A stretch of DNA of 64,000 nucleotides, taken from the NCBI RefSeq assembly GCF_003515705.1, contig NZ_QWEH01000010.1, positions 89,804 to 153,803 on the forward strand, read 5' to 3'. Made by a program: the position numbers and the translations under genes. The first letter of the stretch is position 1, and each line of letters starts with the position of its first letter. This document shows positions 9,679 to 18,376 of this stretch, piece after piece. The notes beneath the pieces were generated by a model. The model had not been told where the DNA came from and searched no databases. It worked only from the letters and a program-made list of their open reading frames with translations. Origin of the DNA: Oceanobacillus profundus. GTDB lineage: Bacteria; Bacillota; Bacilli; Bacillales; Amphibacillaceae.

Positions 9679-10389
9679 TTAATTACATCCCTCATCTGTA
9701 CAAAAGGATGTCTTAGATTTCTTTGGATTTAACGATTGGAGAATTGGCTTCTCTTTCTCCTCTTCCCAAACCTTGTTTAGCACTTCTTCAAATACTTCAG
9801 CTGGCTGAGCTCCAGAGACAGCATACTTCTCATTGAATACAAAGAATGGTACTCCCTGGACACCAATTTGACGCGCAACATCAATATCTTCGTTTACTTT
9901 ATTTCGATATTTATCCGATTGCAATACATGTTCCACTTCTTCTTTATCCAAATCTACCTCAGCTGCAAGTTTAATCAGTGTGTCATAATCACTTAGCAAC
10001 TCAGATTCGGTAAAATACGCGTGAAGAAAGCGTTCGGTAACTTCTTTCCCTTTACCTTTTTCCTCAGCATACTTAGCTACTCGATGGGCGTCAAACGTGT
10101 TTGCATATTTCATATCATCAAAATTATAATTTAATCCTACAGTGGCAGCTTGTTGGCCAACCTGTTGATTCATTGTTTTAACTTGCTCAAGTGGAATTCC
10201 TTTTAATTCAGAAAATGTTTCATAGAAGTTTTTTCCCGGTATATGCTCAGCTGTTGGGTCAAGCTGATAGCTTTTATACTCTAGTGTAACCTGCTCTTTA
10301 TGAGGGAATTTTTCCATTGCGTTTTCCAGCCTGCGTTTTCCGATATAGCAAAACGGGCAAACGAAATCGGACCATACTTCGATTTTCAT
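9679..10389 (-). CDS. DsbA-family oxidoreductase, FrnE-like
   Basis: Cytoplasmic thioredoxin-fold protein of 236 residues in the FrnE/YwbO branch of the DsbA family. The start at 10389 (MKIEVWSDFVCPFCYIGKRR) is supported by GAGGTG upstream; the longer open frame upstream lacks a ribosome site. The CPFC active site sits at about residues 11-14, and the cis-Pro loop is in GVQGVPFFVFNEKYAVSGAQP near residue 165. No signal peptide is present. The family handles disulfide or glutathione-type redox chemistry; the substrate is unknown. Single gene. Confidence 0.87.
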   Translation of the reverse strand: MKIEVWSDFVCPFCYIGKRRLENAMEKFPHKEQVTLEYKSYQLDPTAEHIPGKNFYETFSELKGIPLEQVKTMNQQVGQQAATVGLNYNFDDMKYANTFDAHRVAKYAEEKGKGKEVTERFLHAYFTESELLSDYDTLIKLAAEVDLDKEEVEHVLQSDKYRNKVNEDIDVARQIGVQGVPFFVFNEKYAVSGAQPAEVFEEVLNKVWEEEKEKPILQSLNPKKSKTSFCTDEGCN

Positions 10390-10525
10390 TATAAGCACCT
10401 CACTTTTCTGTAAAATAGTGTACCATACCGGCACACGATCTAAAAACAATGTGCTTCATTCTGGTTGGGATTGAAGCATGGAATGAAGTTATTCGTGCAC
10501 TGTGGTAAGGACGTTTCCAAACATT

Positions 10526-10565
10526 ATAATAAAGGGCTTGCCCGTTCTGGCAGCCCTTTTATTAT
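10526..10565 (-). terminator. Bidirectional terminator after ydaT-like gene
   Basis: Arms AATAAAGGGCT and AGCCCTTTTATT flank a 13-base loop, with A-rich and T-rich shoulders on the two sides. It lies 22 bases past the stop of the leftward YdaT-like gene. A small rightward open frame covering it has no support. Confidence 0.75.
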
Positions 10566-10586
10566 TAGCCTATCTACTTAAATGTC

Positions 10587-11042
10587 TTATTCATGAAACG
10601 TTTGTTTATCTTGAACAGTACCATCCTGTTTATAAATCGTTAAAGACGTGCCTTTATTTTTGGCAATTTCCTTTGCTCGCTTAACTGCTTCGTCCTTCTT
10701 ATCGAAAACCTCACTAGCACGTTTTGCACCGCTTGATTGCACTGCCCAGCCATCCTCATGCGCAATCACTTGCTCGCCTTCTTCCAAACGCTCTGGATTA
10801 CTGTCATATTTTTTACCTTCCTTTGACCTCTCTGTTGGCTTACCATGCTTCTTATAATCTTCAATCTCATCCTTCTCAGCATTCTCACGCCATTCCTTTG
10901 CTTGCGTAATAGCTATTGGGATTGCTCGATCATCTTCATAGCCTTCATCCACCATAGAATTGGCAATATCAATTGCTTTTTTTCTCGTAAGCTCATTCAA
11001 GTTTTTCATGGAAGAAGGGTAATCATTTAATGTCCAAGGCAC
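10587..11042 (-). CDS. ydaT: YdaT-like general stress protein (DUF2188)
   Basis: A 151-residue hydrophilic cytoplasmic protein. It opens MPWTLNDYPSSMKNLNELTRKKAIDIAN, closely matching B. subtilis YdaT, a ChaB-like N-terminal segment. After a charged linker comes a DUF2188 domain (about residues 90-145: VIAHEDGWAVQSSGAKRASEVFDKKDEAVKRAKEIA). YdaT belongs to the sigma-B stress regulon in B. subtilis; no clear sigma-B promoter was identified here. The molecular function is unknown. Confidence 0.88.
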   Translation of the reverse strand: MPWTLNDYPSSMKNLNELTRKKAIDIANSMVDEGYEDDRAIPIAITQAKEWRENAEKDEIEDYKKHGKPTERSKEGKKYDSNPERLEEGEQVIAHEDGWAVQSSGAKRASEVFDKKDEAVKRAKEIAKNKGTSLTIYKQDGTVQDKQTFHE

Positions 11043-11140
11043 TATTCATCACTCCCTCATTTTTCATCACTATTCCCCTGTGGCGAGCAATGAAACATGA
11101 AAAACAAATCCTTCAAGTTCTCTTCCTCTTAAACAAAGAA

Positions 11141-11543
11141 GAAAAGCACAAGCATCCGGGTAGCGACGTAGGGACTGCGCTCAAGACTGCGGCTAGTCGA
11201 ACATTCTTAAGTAGGAGATCCACTCCAAAGTATAAGATGATCGATGACTTTCTCCTCTACGGGCGAAAGTCAAGTTCATCTAAAAGGAAACATGCCCCCT
11301 TTAGGGGTATGCCGATGTTAGGCATAGCCTGGTTTTAATCGGCCATCCTTATACTTGGAGTCAGGTGCCCGCTTTCACCGCAAGGGGATAAGTGCGACTA
11401 CGCCTCATGTCTTGACAATCGACAAGTCTTCTTTATCGTGTTATGAGGTGAGGGAGTCTTGCTGGCTGAGGCTTTAGCGCTTCGTGGACATGGCTGTACA
11501 GGTAACTAAGTTATTCACAGCATTCAAATTTTTAATTTCCTAG
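11141..11543. repeat. 403-bp structured intergenic repeat, long form
   Basis: The gene-free stretch between 11043 and 11570 holds an element whose ends recur at 35484-35589. The left end is GAAAAGCACAAGC followed by TAGCGACGTAGGGACTGCGCTC; the right end is TAACTAAGTT then CATTCAAATTTTTAATTTCC. The 300-base interior is absent from the second copy. It contains an 18-bp imperfect inverted repeat (ACTCCAAAGTATAAGATG with CATCCTTATACTTGGAGT) and smaller hairpins, with no convincing protein. Confidence 0.55.
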
Positions 11544-11548
11544 ACATC

Positions 11549-11582
11549 GAAAAAAGAAAACAGCTTTGTCTCAGCTGTTTTC
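11549..11582 (-). terminator. Terminator overlapping the 3' end of fni
   Basis: Arms GAAAACAGCT and AGCTGTTTTC surround a 7-base loop. On the minus strand the stem is followed by CTTTTTTCG. The stem includes the last codons of fni. Confidence 0.8.
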
Positions 11583-12626
11583 CTCTAATAAAGATTGACC
11601 CATAATACTGACGCGTTTTGTATTTTTTAATTCTGTCAAGTTTTTCACGCCAATGCCAAACATCGTCATTTTTAATTCGAGTTCAATTTGCTCCATTGTT
11701 TCAATCACTGCTTCTGGAGATTCTGTTGCGGCCTGCAGCAAATGACGTGCAAAGCCAATCACATCTGCTCCAATCGTAATTGCTTTTGCTGCATCGACCC
11801 CTGTTTTCATTCCGCCACTAGCAACTAACGGGACTTCAGGGAGCTTGCCGCGAACTGAGACTATACAATCCTTTGTTGGAATTCCCCAATTATTAAATGC
11901 CTCAGCAGCCGCTTTACGAAGTGGATCACGCGAGCGTAATTTTTCCACCTGACTCCAGGATGTCCCTCCCGCACCAGCAACATCAATATACGAAATTCCA
12001 ACATTATATAATTGTTCAGCAACTGTACCATCAATGCCAAACCCAACTTCTTTTACACCAACAGGCCTATCTAATGTTTTGCAAACCTGTTCAATTTTAG
12101 GTAGAAGTGATTCAAAGTTTAAATCTCCACCATCTTGCACTGCTTCCTGCAGGCTGTTTAAATGAAGCACAATTGAATCTGCACCTGTTTTATCAATAAT
12201 TCGTTGGCATTCCTCAGCACCATAACCATAATTAAATTGCACGGCACCAATATTAGCAATAATTGGTATTGTTGGGGCCTGTTCGCGAATTAAAAAGGAT
12301 TCCTTATGTGTATCACTCTCTAGGAAGGCTCGTGTTGAACCGATTGCAAATACCCAACGTTTCTCTTCTGCAGCTAATGCCAGGTTTTGATTAATCGTTG
12401 TTGCAAGCTCTGAGCCACCCGTCATGGAGCTAACTAAGAATGGTGCTTTTAGATCCTTTCCAAGAAAGCTCGTATCCAGTGCAATATCAGCAAAGTTTAT
12501 TTCTGGCAACGCATTATGTATAAAACTGATTCCTTCCAAACCAGTTGACTTATTAACTCCTTCAACATTTCCAGTTAGACAAAGACGAATATGTTCGGTC
12601 TTACGTTGATTGATTCCTTGTTCCAT
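11571..12626 (-). CDS. fni: Fni, type 2 isopentenyl-diphosphate isomerase
   Basis: FMN- and NADPH-dependent isopentenyl diphosphate:dimethylallyl diphosphate isomerase in isoprenoid synthesis. The 351 residues match the family. Features are the N-terminal RKTEHIRLCL, the flavin-binding SSMTGG segment, HLNSLQE, VGVKEVGFG, DVAGAGGTSW and the C-terminal ASGGMKTGVDAAKAI phosphate loop. It is monocistronic here, with its own terminator, whereas in B. subtilis fni is near ypgA/rpsA. The identification is firm. Confidence 0.95.
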   Translation of the reverse strand: MEQGINQRKTEHIRLCLTGNVEGVNKSTGLEGISFIHNALPEINFADIALDTSFLGKDLKAPFLVSSMTGGSELATTINQNLALAAEEKRWVFAIGSTRAFLESDTHKESFLIREQAPTIPIIANIGAVQFNYGYGAEECQRIIDKTGADSIVLHLNSLQEAVQDGGDLNFESLLPKIEQVCKTLDRPVGVKEVGFGIDGTVAEQLYNVGISYIDVAGAGGTSWSQVEKLRSRDPLRKAAAEAFNNWGIPTKDCIVSVRGKLPEVPLVASGGMKTGVDAAKAITIGADVIGFARHLLQAATESPEAVIETMEQIELELKMTMFGIGVKNLTELKNTKRVSIMGQSLLEENS

Positions 12627-12826
12627 GTGAAGTACCCCCGCAAAATTTAAATTGACGTTACCTTCTAGTTTACTTGTTTCCTTGGTGAAAAGAAAGCGAA
12701 GTGACGCTTATCATTTCAATAGGTATAATTGACAGAACGCAACATGTTTTTAAATATCCGCATTCTATTTTTATTATATGTTATATTAAAAGAAACAAAC
12801 CGTATCCTGACAGGGAGGCAGTCACA

Positions 12827-13300
12827 TTGAAGAAGAAGGCCAAACAATTCGCAGCAAAAGCACATGAAGGACAAAAGCGAAAGAATTCCGATGCCCCCTA
12901 TATAACCCATCCTGTTCGTGTAGCTGAACGTCTAGAGGCGGCTGGATTTCGGGAGGAGCTAGTTTGTGCCGGATACCTGCATGATGTTGTGGAGGATACA
13001 CTGGTAGAGCTAGAGGATATTGAACTCGAATTTGGACCGGAGGTGTCTCGCCTCGTCGCAGCACACACGGAAGATAAATCGAAATCATGGCAAGAGCGTA
13101 AACAGCACACAATTGATATGATAAAAAATGCTGATCCAGAGGTGAAATATTTAGTTGTCGCAGATAAACTCGATAACCTGCTTGGTTTAGAAAAGGATTT
13201 GAGAGAACAAGGAGAAGCTGTCTGGGAAAAGTTTAACGCTGGTAGAGAAAAGCAAAGATGGTATAACAAATCGATTGCTTCCAAAATGTATATGGATTAA
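12827..13300 (+). CDS. Small HD-domain alarmone hydrolase-like protein (C-terminus frameshifted)
   Basis: A 157-residue HD-superfamily protein resembling the hydrolase half of RelA/SpoT and Mesh1-type small alarmone hydrolases: AAKAHEGQKRK, PYITHPVRVAE, YLHDVVEDT (the HD pair), and ADKLDNLLGLEKDL. A (p)ppGpp hydrolase role is inferred. The TTG at 12827 is chosen because GGGAGG lies 10 bases upstream; the longer frame has none. The stop at 13298 cuts the C-terminus short. The -1 frame continues YGLNKENAPDYFQEFEKAVD and on to 13365, so a single lost base is likely. Confidence 0.75.
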   Translation: MKKKAKQFAAKAHEGQKRKNSDAPYITHPVRVAERLEAAGFREELVCAGYLHDVVEDTLVELEDIELEFGPEVSRLVAAHTEDKSKSWQERKQHTIDMIKNADPEVKYLVVADKLDNLLGLEKDLREQGEAVWEKFNAGREKQRWYNKSIASKMYMD

Positions 13301-13365
13301 ACAAAGAGAATGCTCCTGATTATTTTCAAGAATTTGAGAAAGCTGTAGATCGGGTATTTGGATAG
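13301..13365 (+). pseudogene. Out-of-frame C-terminal extension of the HD gene
   Basis: From about 13291 the -1 frame reads TAT GGA TTA AAC AAA GAG AAT and runs to TAG at 13363. It encodes an acidic, helix-forming tail ending DRVFG that joins naturally to KSIASKMY of the upstream frame. One missing base near TATATGG would explain this. A sequencing error or programmed slippage cannot be excluded. Confidence 0.55.
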
Positions 13366-13411
13366 CTAATAGTTTGGAATTGCAGGCAGCTTTGCAATAA
13401 TCCCAATACAT

Positions 13412-13450
13412 AAGCACCCTCCTTAGAAATAAGAAAGGTGCTACTTTTAT
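13412..13450 (+). terminator. Terminator of the HD-domain gene
   Basis: AAGCACC pairs with GGTGCT across an interrupted stem with inner CTTA/TAAG, followed by ACTTTTATCG. It lies about 50 bases after the shifted stop. A second hairpin at 13592-13621 (AAATCG/CGATTT with inner CGC/GCG) points left and serves the aldo-keto reductase. The rest of 13366-13627 is otherwise featureless. Confidence 0.55.
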
Positions 13451-13627
13451 CGCTTTTTATGATGCTTACAGTATTGAGATATGCTTCCATCTGCTTTTCT
13501 CATCTTGCTTAGCCTTTTGATCTTGTTTCGCCATCCCATAATTGGAGCTCTCTCATGTCTGGCGTATCGGAACATTACTTTTTATAAAGAAAAATCGACG
13601 CTATAACGAATGCGCCGATTTGCTCTA

Positions 13628-14452
13628 TTATCGTCTATTCATCTCATTTGGAACAGCATTACTACGAATGCCTTTATCTAGCTGATCAATTTTATCCATT
13701 TCTTCTTTATTTAATTCAAAATCAAATACATCCAGATTCTCCTTCATTCTAGACGGTGTTACTGTTTTAGGGATCACAACCATATCCGATTGCAGATGCC
13801 AGCGAAGAATTGTCTGTGCAGGTGTTTTCCCCTGATGTTTCGCTATTTCCTTAATAACATTGTTTTCCAAAACATCTTTACCATTCATCAGTGGACTGTA
13901 TGCTTCGACTTTAATCCCATGCTTTTCACAAAATGCTCGCAATTCCTTTTGCTGTAAGTATGGATGACACTCCACTTGATTGATTACTGGTACAACCTCA
14001 CACACTTCTAAAATTCGTTCCAAATGCTCGATATCGAAATTACAAACACCAATAGCTCTTACACGACCTTCTTTGTAGAGCTTTTCTAGTGCTTGATATG
14101 TTTCAACATATTGGTCAAATTTCGGAGCTGGCCAATGTATGAGATACAGATCAACGTATTCAATCCCTAACCTTCCTAAGCTTGCATCAAATGCCTTTAA
14201 CGTGTTCTCATAACCGTGATCACTATTCCATACTTTTGTCGTGATAAAAAGCTCTTCACGTGCAATACCACTCTTTGCAATTGCTTCCCCAACACCGGAT
14301 TCGTTCCCATATATTTTAGCTGTATCAATCGAACGGTACCCAGCTTGCAGCGCCTGTTCAACCGGGGTTGTCACTTCTTCGTTTGGAACTTTCCAAACAC
14401 CATAACCTAACTGTGGCATGTGTATACCATTATTCAACGTTATATGCTGCAT
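13628..14452 (-). CDS. Aldo/keto reductase (YvgN/glyoxal reductase type)
   Basis: NADPH-dependent cytosolic aldo-keto reductase of 274 residues, the usual size for the AKR5G group. The catalytic tetrad is recognisable: Asp in SIDTAKIYGNE with Tyr five residues on, Lys in FITTKVWNSD, and His in YLIHWPAP. The cofactor loop is near VIPKTVTPSRMKENLDVFDF. It likely detoxifies methylglyoxal or other aldehydes, as B. subtilis YvgN does, but the substrate cannot be fixed from sequence. Single gene with a hairpin at 13592-13621. Confidence 0.9.
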   Translation of the reverse strand: MQHITLNNGIHMPQLGYGVWKVPNEEVTTPVEQALQAGYRSIDTAKIYGNESGVGEAIAKSGIAREELFITTKVWNSDHGYENTLKAFDASLGRLGIEYVDLYLIHWPAPKFDQYVETYQALEKLYKEGRVRAIGVCNFDIEHLERILEVCEVVPVINQVECHPYLQQKELRAFCEKHGIKVEAYSPLMNGKDVLENNVIKEIAKHQGKTPAQTILRWHLQSDMVVIPKTVTPSRMKENLDVFDFELNKEEMDKIDQLDKGIRSNAVPNEMNRR

Positions 14453-14639
14453 CTCTCATCTTCCCTTCCATCAGTCTACAATCACTATTTTACCTAACCA
14501 ATGCTAAATTAACCATTATTCCGAACCAAAGCCTTACGTGTATTAGAATTTTTTTCCTTGTAAAAATTTTTTAATAATTACCTTCATACTTTTGACCTAT
14601 ATACCGATATACTAAATGGAACTTAGGGGGGAGATGGAG

Positions 14640-16406
14640 ATGCAAATGAAAAAAACTAAACAAACAAAGAAACAGAAATCAGCTCAAAAAATTGGAAGAA
14701 AGCGAAGATTTCTTTTGCATAATATCAAAATCGGCAAGAAATATTTATATGCATTTATAGCAACAATCCTATTAGTTGCATGTTCAAGTCTATTGGTTTA
14801 TTTCCAATTGGAACAGGGTCAGCAAGATGTAGAGGCAGCTAATGAATATATTGACCGTGTTAATACACTAACAGAGCTATCATCTGTCATCCAGGCGAAA
14901 GATGTTCAAATTGCTGATTATTTACTAACGAGAAATGCAGTTTACATTGATGGCTTTGACAATTATCAAAGCCAGTTCAATGCAATTGTCGAGCAAATGG
15001 AACCACTTATGGTAACGGATGAACAACGAGCCATGTATCAAGAACTCATTCTATCTGATGCTGCGATTAATTCTACTTTCACAGATAAAATTGTTACATA
15101 TATAGAGAACGACCAGGCCACACTTGCTAATACATTACGCGAGACAACGTACAGATTTCGAACGAGTAATGTAGAAATTGTAGATGGTCTTATCGAGACG
15201 ATGAAAGCGGAGCAAATCGAAGCGACGGAAAATGCAATCGGAAGCATGGAAAGCGTAACTACAATTTTGCTAATTGCGAATATAACTACTATCATCGCTG
15301 GAATTATTATTTTTACATTCATAAGCAGAAATGTAACGTCCAACTTAAAGCATATTGTTAAAATCACTTCAGAAGTAGCTAACGGCAACTTAACCGTAGC
15401 TAAACTGAATTACAGCGGAAAAGATGAAATAGGGCAGTTAGCTTCATCCATTAACCAGATGAAAGAAAATATGCAGCATGTACTACAAAATGTAACAGCA
15501 GCTAGTAGTGCTGTTTCTAGCCGAAGTGAAGAACTGACACAAGCAGCTAACGAAGTAAAAGAAGGAAACACACAAATTGCGCTAACAATGGAGGAACTTT
15601 CTTCTGGTGCAGAAACACAGGCAAATGGTGCCTCTGACCTCGCGGAAAACATGAATGAATTTGTGAAAACCGTTATTCAATCTGAGAAAAGCGGGCAGGA
15701 GATTGCTACTGCATCACAGGGTGTGCTTGCACTTACAACAGATGGAACAACACTAATGAATGAATCTGTCCAACAAATGCAACGGATTGACACAATTGTT
15801 TCCGAATCGGTTGATCGAGTGAAAAATCTAGATAAGCAATCAAAGGAAATTTCGAATCTTGTTTCTGTTATTAAGGAAATTGCAGACCAGACCAACCTGC
15901 TTTCATTGAATGCAGCTATAGAAGCTGCTAGAGCTGGCGAGCATGGTAAAGGATTCGCTGTTGTTGCAGATGAGGTTAGGAAGTTATCGGAACAAGTAGC
16001 TACATCTGTAGTAGAGATTACTTCTATCGTGAATGCCATCCAGTCCGATACAAAGCATGTTGTCGAGTCCCTGTCTTCAGGATATAACGAGGTTCAGACA
16101 GGATCTGACCATATAGAAGAAACGAGACAAAGCTTCGACACCATTAAAGAGGCCGTTACTGCGATGACAACAAAAATCACTTCTATTTCAGCTAATTTAA
16201 AAGACATAGCTGGGAATAGTAATGCAATGAACAATCTTATTGAAGAAATTGCTTCTGTATCAGAAGAATCTGCTGCAGGAGTTGAGCAAGCAGCAGCTTC
16301 TGCACAACAGACAGCTAGTTCCATGGAAGAGGTTTCCCATAGTGCTGATGAGCTTGCCGGTCTTGCAGAACAATTAAATGAACAGCTAACTAGCTTTAAA
16401 CTCTAG
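14640..16406 (+). CDS. Methyl-accepting chemotaxis protein
   Basis: Membrane chemoreceptor of about 588 residues. A very basic cytosolic N-tail precedes TM1 ([21 protein letters not shown]). An extracytoplasmic four-helix-bundle-like sensor of about 150 residues follows, then TM2 ([21 protein letters not shown]), HAMP, and a long coiled coil. The hairpin tip [40 protein letters not shown] contacts CheW/CheA. The ATG at 14640 is chosen because GGGGGAG ends 7 bases earlier; ATGs at 14616, 14634 and 14646 are alternatives. ACCGATAT at 14603 resembles a sigma-D -10, but no good -35 is seen. The ligand is unknown. Confidence 0.93.
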   Translation: MQMKKTKQTKKQKSAQKIGRKRRFLLHNIKIGKKYLYAFIATILLVACSSLLVYFQLEQGQQDVEAANEYIDRVNTLTELSSVIQAKDVQIADYLLTRNAVYIDGFDNYQSQFNAIVEQMEPLMVTDEQRAMYQELILSDAAINSTFTDKIVTYIENDQATLANTLRETTYRFRTSNVEIVDGLIETMKAEQIEATENAIGSMESVTTILLIANITTIIAGIIIFTFISRNVTSNLKHIVKITSEVANGNLTVAKLNYSGKDEIGQLASSINQMKENMQHVLQNVTAASSAVSSRSEELTQAANEVKEGNTQIALTMEELSSGAETQANGASDLAENMNEFVKTVIQSEKSGQEIATASQGVLALTTDGTTLMNESVQQMQRIDTIVSESVDRVKNLDKQSKEISNLVSVIKEIADQTNLLSLNAAIEAARAGEHGKGFAVVADEVRKLSEQVATSVVEITSIVNAIQSDTKHVVESLSSGYNEVQTGSDHIEETRQSFDTIKEAVTAMTTKITSISANLKDIAGNSNAMNNLIEEIASVSEESAAGVEQAAASAQQTASSMEEVSHSADELAGLAEQLNEQLTSFKL

Positions 16407-16434
16407 TATTATATTAAGTGATACTACATTCAAT

Positions 16435-16599
16435 GGAGGGTACCTTTCCTCTCCCGCTGAATGTTAGCAGCGCAAGGGAGAACTGCAGACCCTTGGACAC
16501 TGTTCATCCTCCACCTTCACTCGTTTTATTAGTGGGGGATTACAGCCCCTTAATACGTGTAATAAAGGCAGACTGCAACTTAATATTGAGTCTGCCTTT
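16435..16599 (+). other. Structured intergenic element ending in a hairpin
   Basis: Between the MCP gene and tag (16407-16757) lies a GC-rich block with nested pairings: GGAGG (16435) with CCTCC (16508), CTCCC (16451) with GGGAG (16476), and a GTGGGGG/CCCC arm. It ends in a clear hairpin, AAAGGCAGACT (16564-16574) with AGTCTGCCTTT (16589-16599), which may terminate the MCP transcript. No ORF is present. It could be a repeat or a small RNA. The remainder, 16600-16757, shows nothing. Confidence 0.4.
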
Positions 16600-16757
16600 G
16601 CTACTTTAGGAAGCTGCTATCTATAACGAAAAGCAATTTCCCATAATATAAAATATTGGTATTGCTTCAATATTAGTTGCCTTTATACTAGAAAACTTGA
16701 CATTTACCAAGTCTTCAGATGAATGCCTTAGTTGCGCTTATGCCGATAAGAATGTTT

Positions 16758-17324
16758 TTATGCTTTGGCATCTTCCAAAAAGCAATCCTTCGTATGATCA
16801 TTTACCATACCAGTTGCTTGCATAAATGCATAGCAAATCGTTGGTCCAACAAATGTAAAACCACGCTTTTTCAAATCCTTACTCATTTCCTCAGATTCAG
16901 GTGTTATTGCCGGCACCTCCTCAATCGATAACCATTCATTTATAATGGGAGTTTCTCCAACAAATCGCCAAATATAGTTATCAAACGAACCAAATTCTTC
17001 TTGAACCTTGATAAACGCATGTGCATTTGTAATTACGGATCTTATTTTTCGCTTGTTACGAATGATCCCTTCGTTTTGCTCAAGCTCCGCAATCTTAGCA
17101 TCGTTGTACACGCTGATTTTTTTTACATCAAAATAATCAAACGCTTCTCGGTAATGCTCCCTGCGCTTTAATATTGTAATCCAGCTCAATCCTGCTTGCG
17201 CACCTTCCAGCGTGAGCATTTCAAATAATTTCCTGTCATCATGAACAGGTCTTCCCCATTCATGATCATGATAGTCTATATAAAGTTGGTCTGTTGTCAC
17301 CCATGCACACCGCTTTTTATCCAT
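16758..17324 (-). CDS. tag: Tag, DNA-3-methyladenine glycosylase I
   Basis: Base-excision repair glycosylase that removes 3-methyladenine from DNA; 188 residues, the family size. The N-terminal RCAWVTTDQLYIDYHDHEWGRP and the C-terminal GMVNDHTKDCF supply the zinc ligands (Cys and His at each end). The helix-hairpin-helix-like core holds LEGAQAGLSWITILKRRE with the catalytic Glu, and KKRGFTFVGPTICYAFMQATG. Its start overlaps the stop of the sulfurtransferase gene by 8 bases, so the two are co-transcribed. Confidence 0.95.
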   Translation of the reverse strand: MDKKRCAWVTTDQLYIDYHDHEWGRPVHDDRKLFEMLTLEGAQAGLSWITILKRREHYREAFDYFDVKKISVYNDAKIAELEQNEGIIRNKRKIRSVITNAHAFIKVQEEFGSFDNYIWRFVGETPIINEWLSIEEVPAITPESEEMSKDLKKRGFTFVGPTICYAFMQATGMVNDHTKDCFLEDAKA

Positions 17325-18156
17325 CTACTTCAACTTCATTTTCATCATAGGAAATCCAATCACTGAAACTCCCTGGATACAGCTTTACATTTTTAAAACC
17401 AGCAGATTTCAACGCCAAAATATTCGGACATGCTGATACACCAGAACCACAGGATACAATAATTTCATCCTCCTTGGAAAGGTCAGAGAAATGCCGCTCG
17501 AGATCCTCCCCCTTTTTCCATGTGCCATCAGCAGCTACTAAATCCTTCCAAAAATAATTTACAGCTCCAGGAATATGTCCTGCCCTGCGGTACAATGGCT
17601 CTGTTTTCCCTTGATAGCGTTCGGGTGCTCTGGAATCAATAAGTACAGCTGCATTGTCTTCTGTTTTCTTCCTCACTTCTTCCATATCTACTGTGTTTTC
17701 ATTGCGAATTACAGCATGAAATTCTTTTGCATTTAAGGATGGTATTTCGTCTGTTACTTTATTGCCTTCCTCTATCCAACGATGATAACCACCCTCTAAA
17801 ATATATACCTTATCGTGGCCAATCACTTCCAATAACCACCATAGTCTTGCAGCAAACATCTCATTTCCCTGATCATAAATAACTACTGTCGTATCATTAT
17901 CAATTCCAATGTTCCCCACTTTTGCAGCAAACATTTCTAAATTGGGAAGCGGATGATTTCCACCATGCTTTTCTGCACGATCCGATAAATCCTTATTTAA
18001 ATCCATATACACCGCTCCAGGCAGATGATCTTTTAAATACATTTTTCTCCCTGCATCTGGATCTTCCAATTGGAAGCGCACGTCAACAATCACTGTATTA
18101 TCTTGTCCATTTTCTAACCGTTTTTTTAAACGACTGACACTGATTATATTTTTCAT
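17317..18156 (-). CDS. Sulfurtransferase, 3-mercaptopyruvate type (two rhodanese domains)
   Basis: A two-domain rhodanese of 279 residues. The N-terminal non-catalytic domain (about 1-140) has VIYDQGNEMFAARLWWLLEVIGHDKVYILEGG. The catalytic domain (about 155-275) has LIDSRAPERYQGK, RAGHIPGAVNYFW and the active-site loop SCGSGVSAC. CGSGVS resembles mercaptopyruvate sulfurtransferases rather than the CRKG-type loop of thiosulfate sulfurtransferases, so that substrate is inferred. The start at 18156 follows GAGGAGG with 7-base spacing. It is first in a two-gene operon with tag. Confidence 0.88.
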   Translation of the reverse strand: MKNIISVSRLKKRLENGQDNTVIVDVRFQLEDPDAGRKMYLKDHLPGAVYMDLNKDLSDRAEKHGGNHPLPNLEMFAAKVGNIGIDNDTTVVIYDQGNEMFAARLWWLLEVIGHDKVYILEGGYHRWIEEGNKVTDEIPSLNAKEFHAVIRNENTVDMEEVRKKTEDNAAVLIDSRAPERYQGKTEPLYRRAGHIPGAVNYFWKDLVAADGTWKKGEDLERHFSDLSKEDEIIVSCGSGVSACPNILALKSAGFKNVKLYPGSFSDWISYDENEVEVDG

Positions 18157-18376
18157 TATTATCCTCCTCACAGATTCCCTACTACCAAATATTCCTATCC
18201 ACTATACTCTGTAATATGAAGAATATTGAGAATAAGGATTTAGCCACTTGTATGATTATTACCCTATTTTAAATTTATTTCGACAAAAATTCACTTATTC
18301 CTCTTTCTATTTATTTCGAGTTCCGTTATTTAATATGTTAAAATATACATAATTGAAACTAAAGGAGCAAACAAAA

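Noticed and set aside
11030..11338. 102-residue rightward open frame
   Set aside because: It overlaps the intergenic repeat and its start lies antisense within the YdaT-like gene. It has no ribosome site or family resemblance.
13450..13560. Leftward micro-ORF (about 30 codons) beginning MGWRNKIKRL
   Set aside because: The ribosome site is weak and a second short frame overlaps it. I found no independent support.
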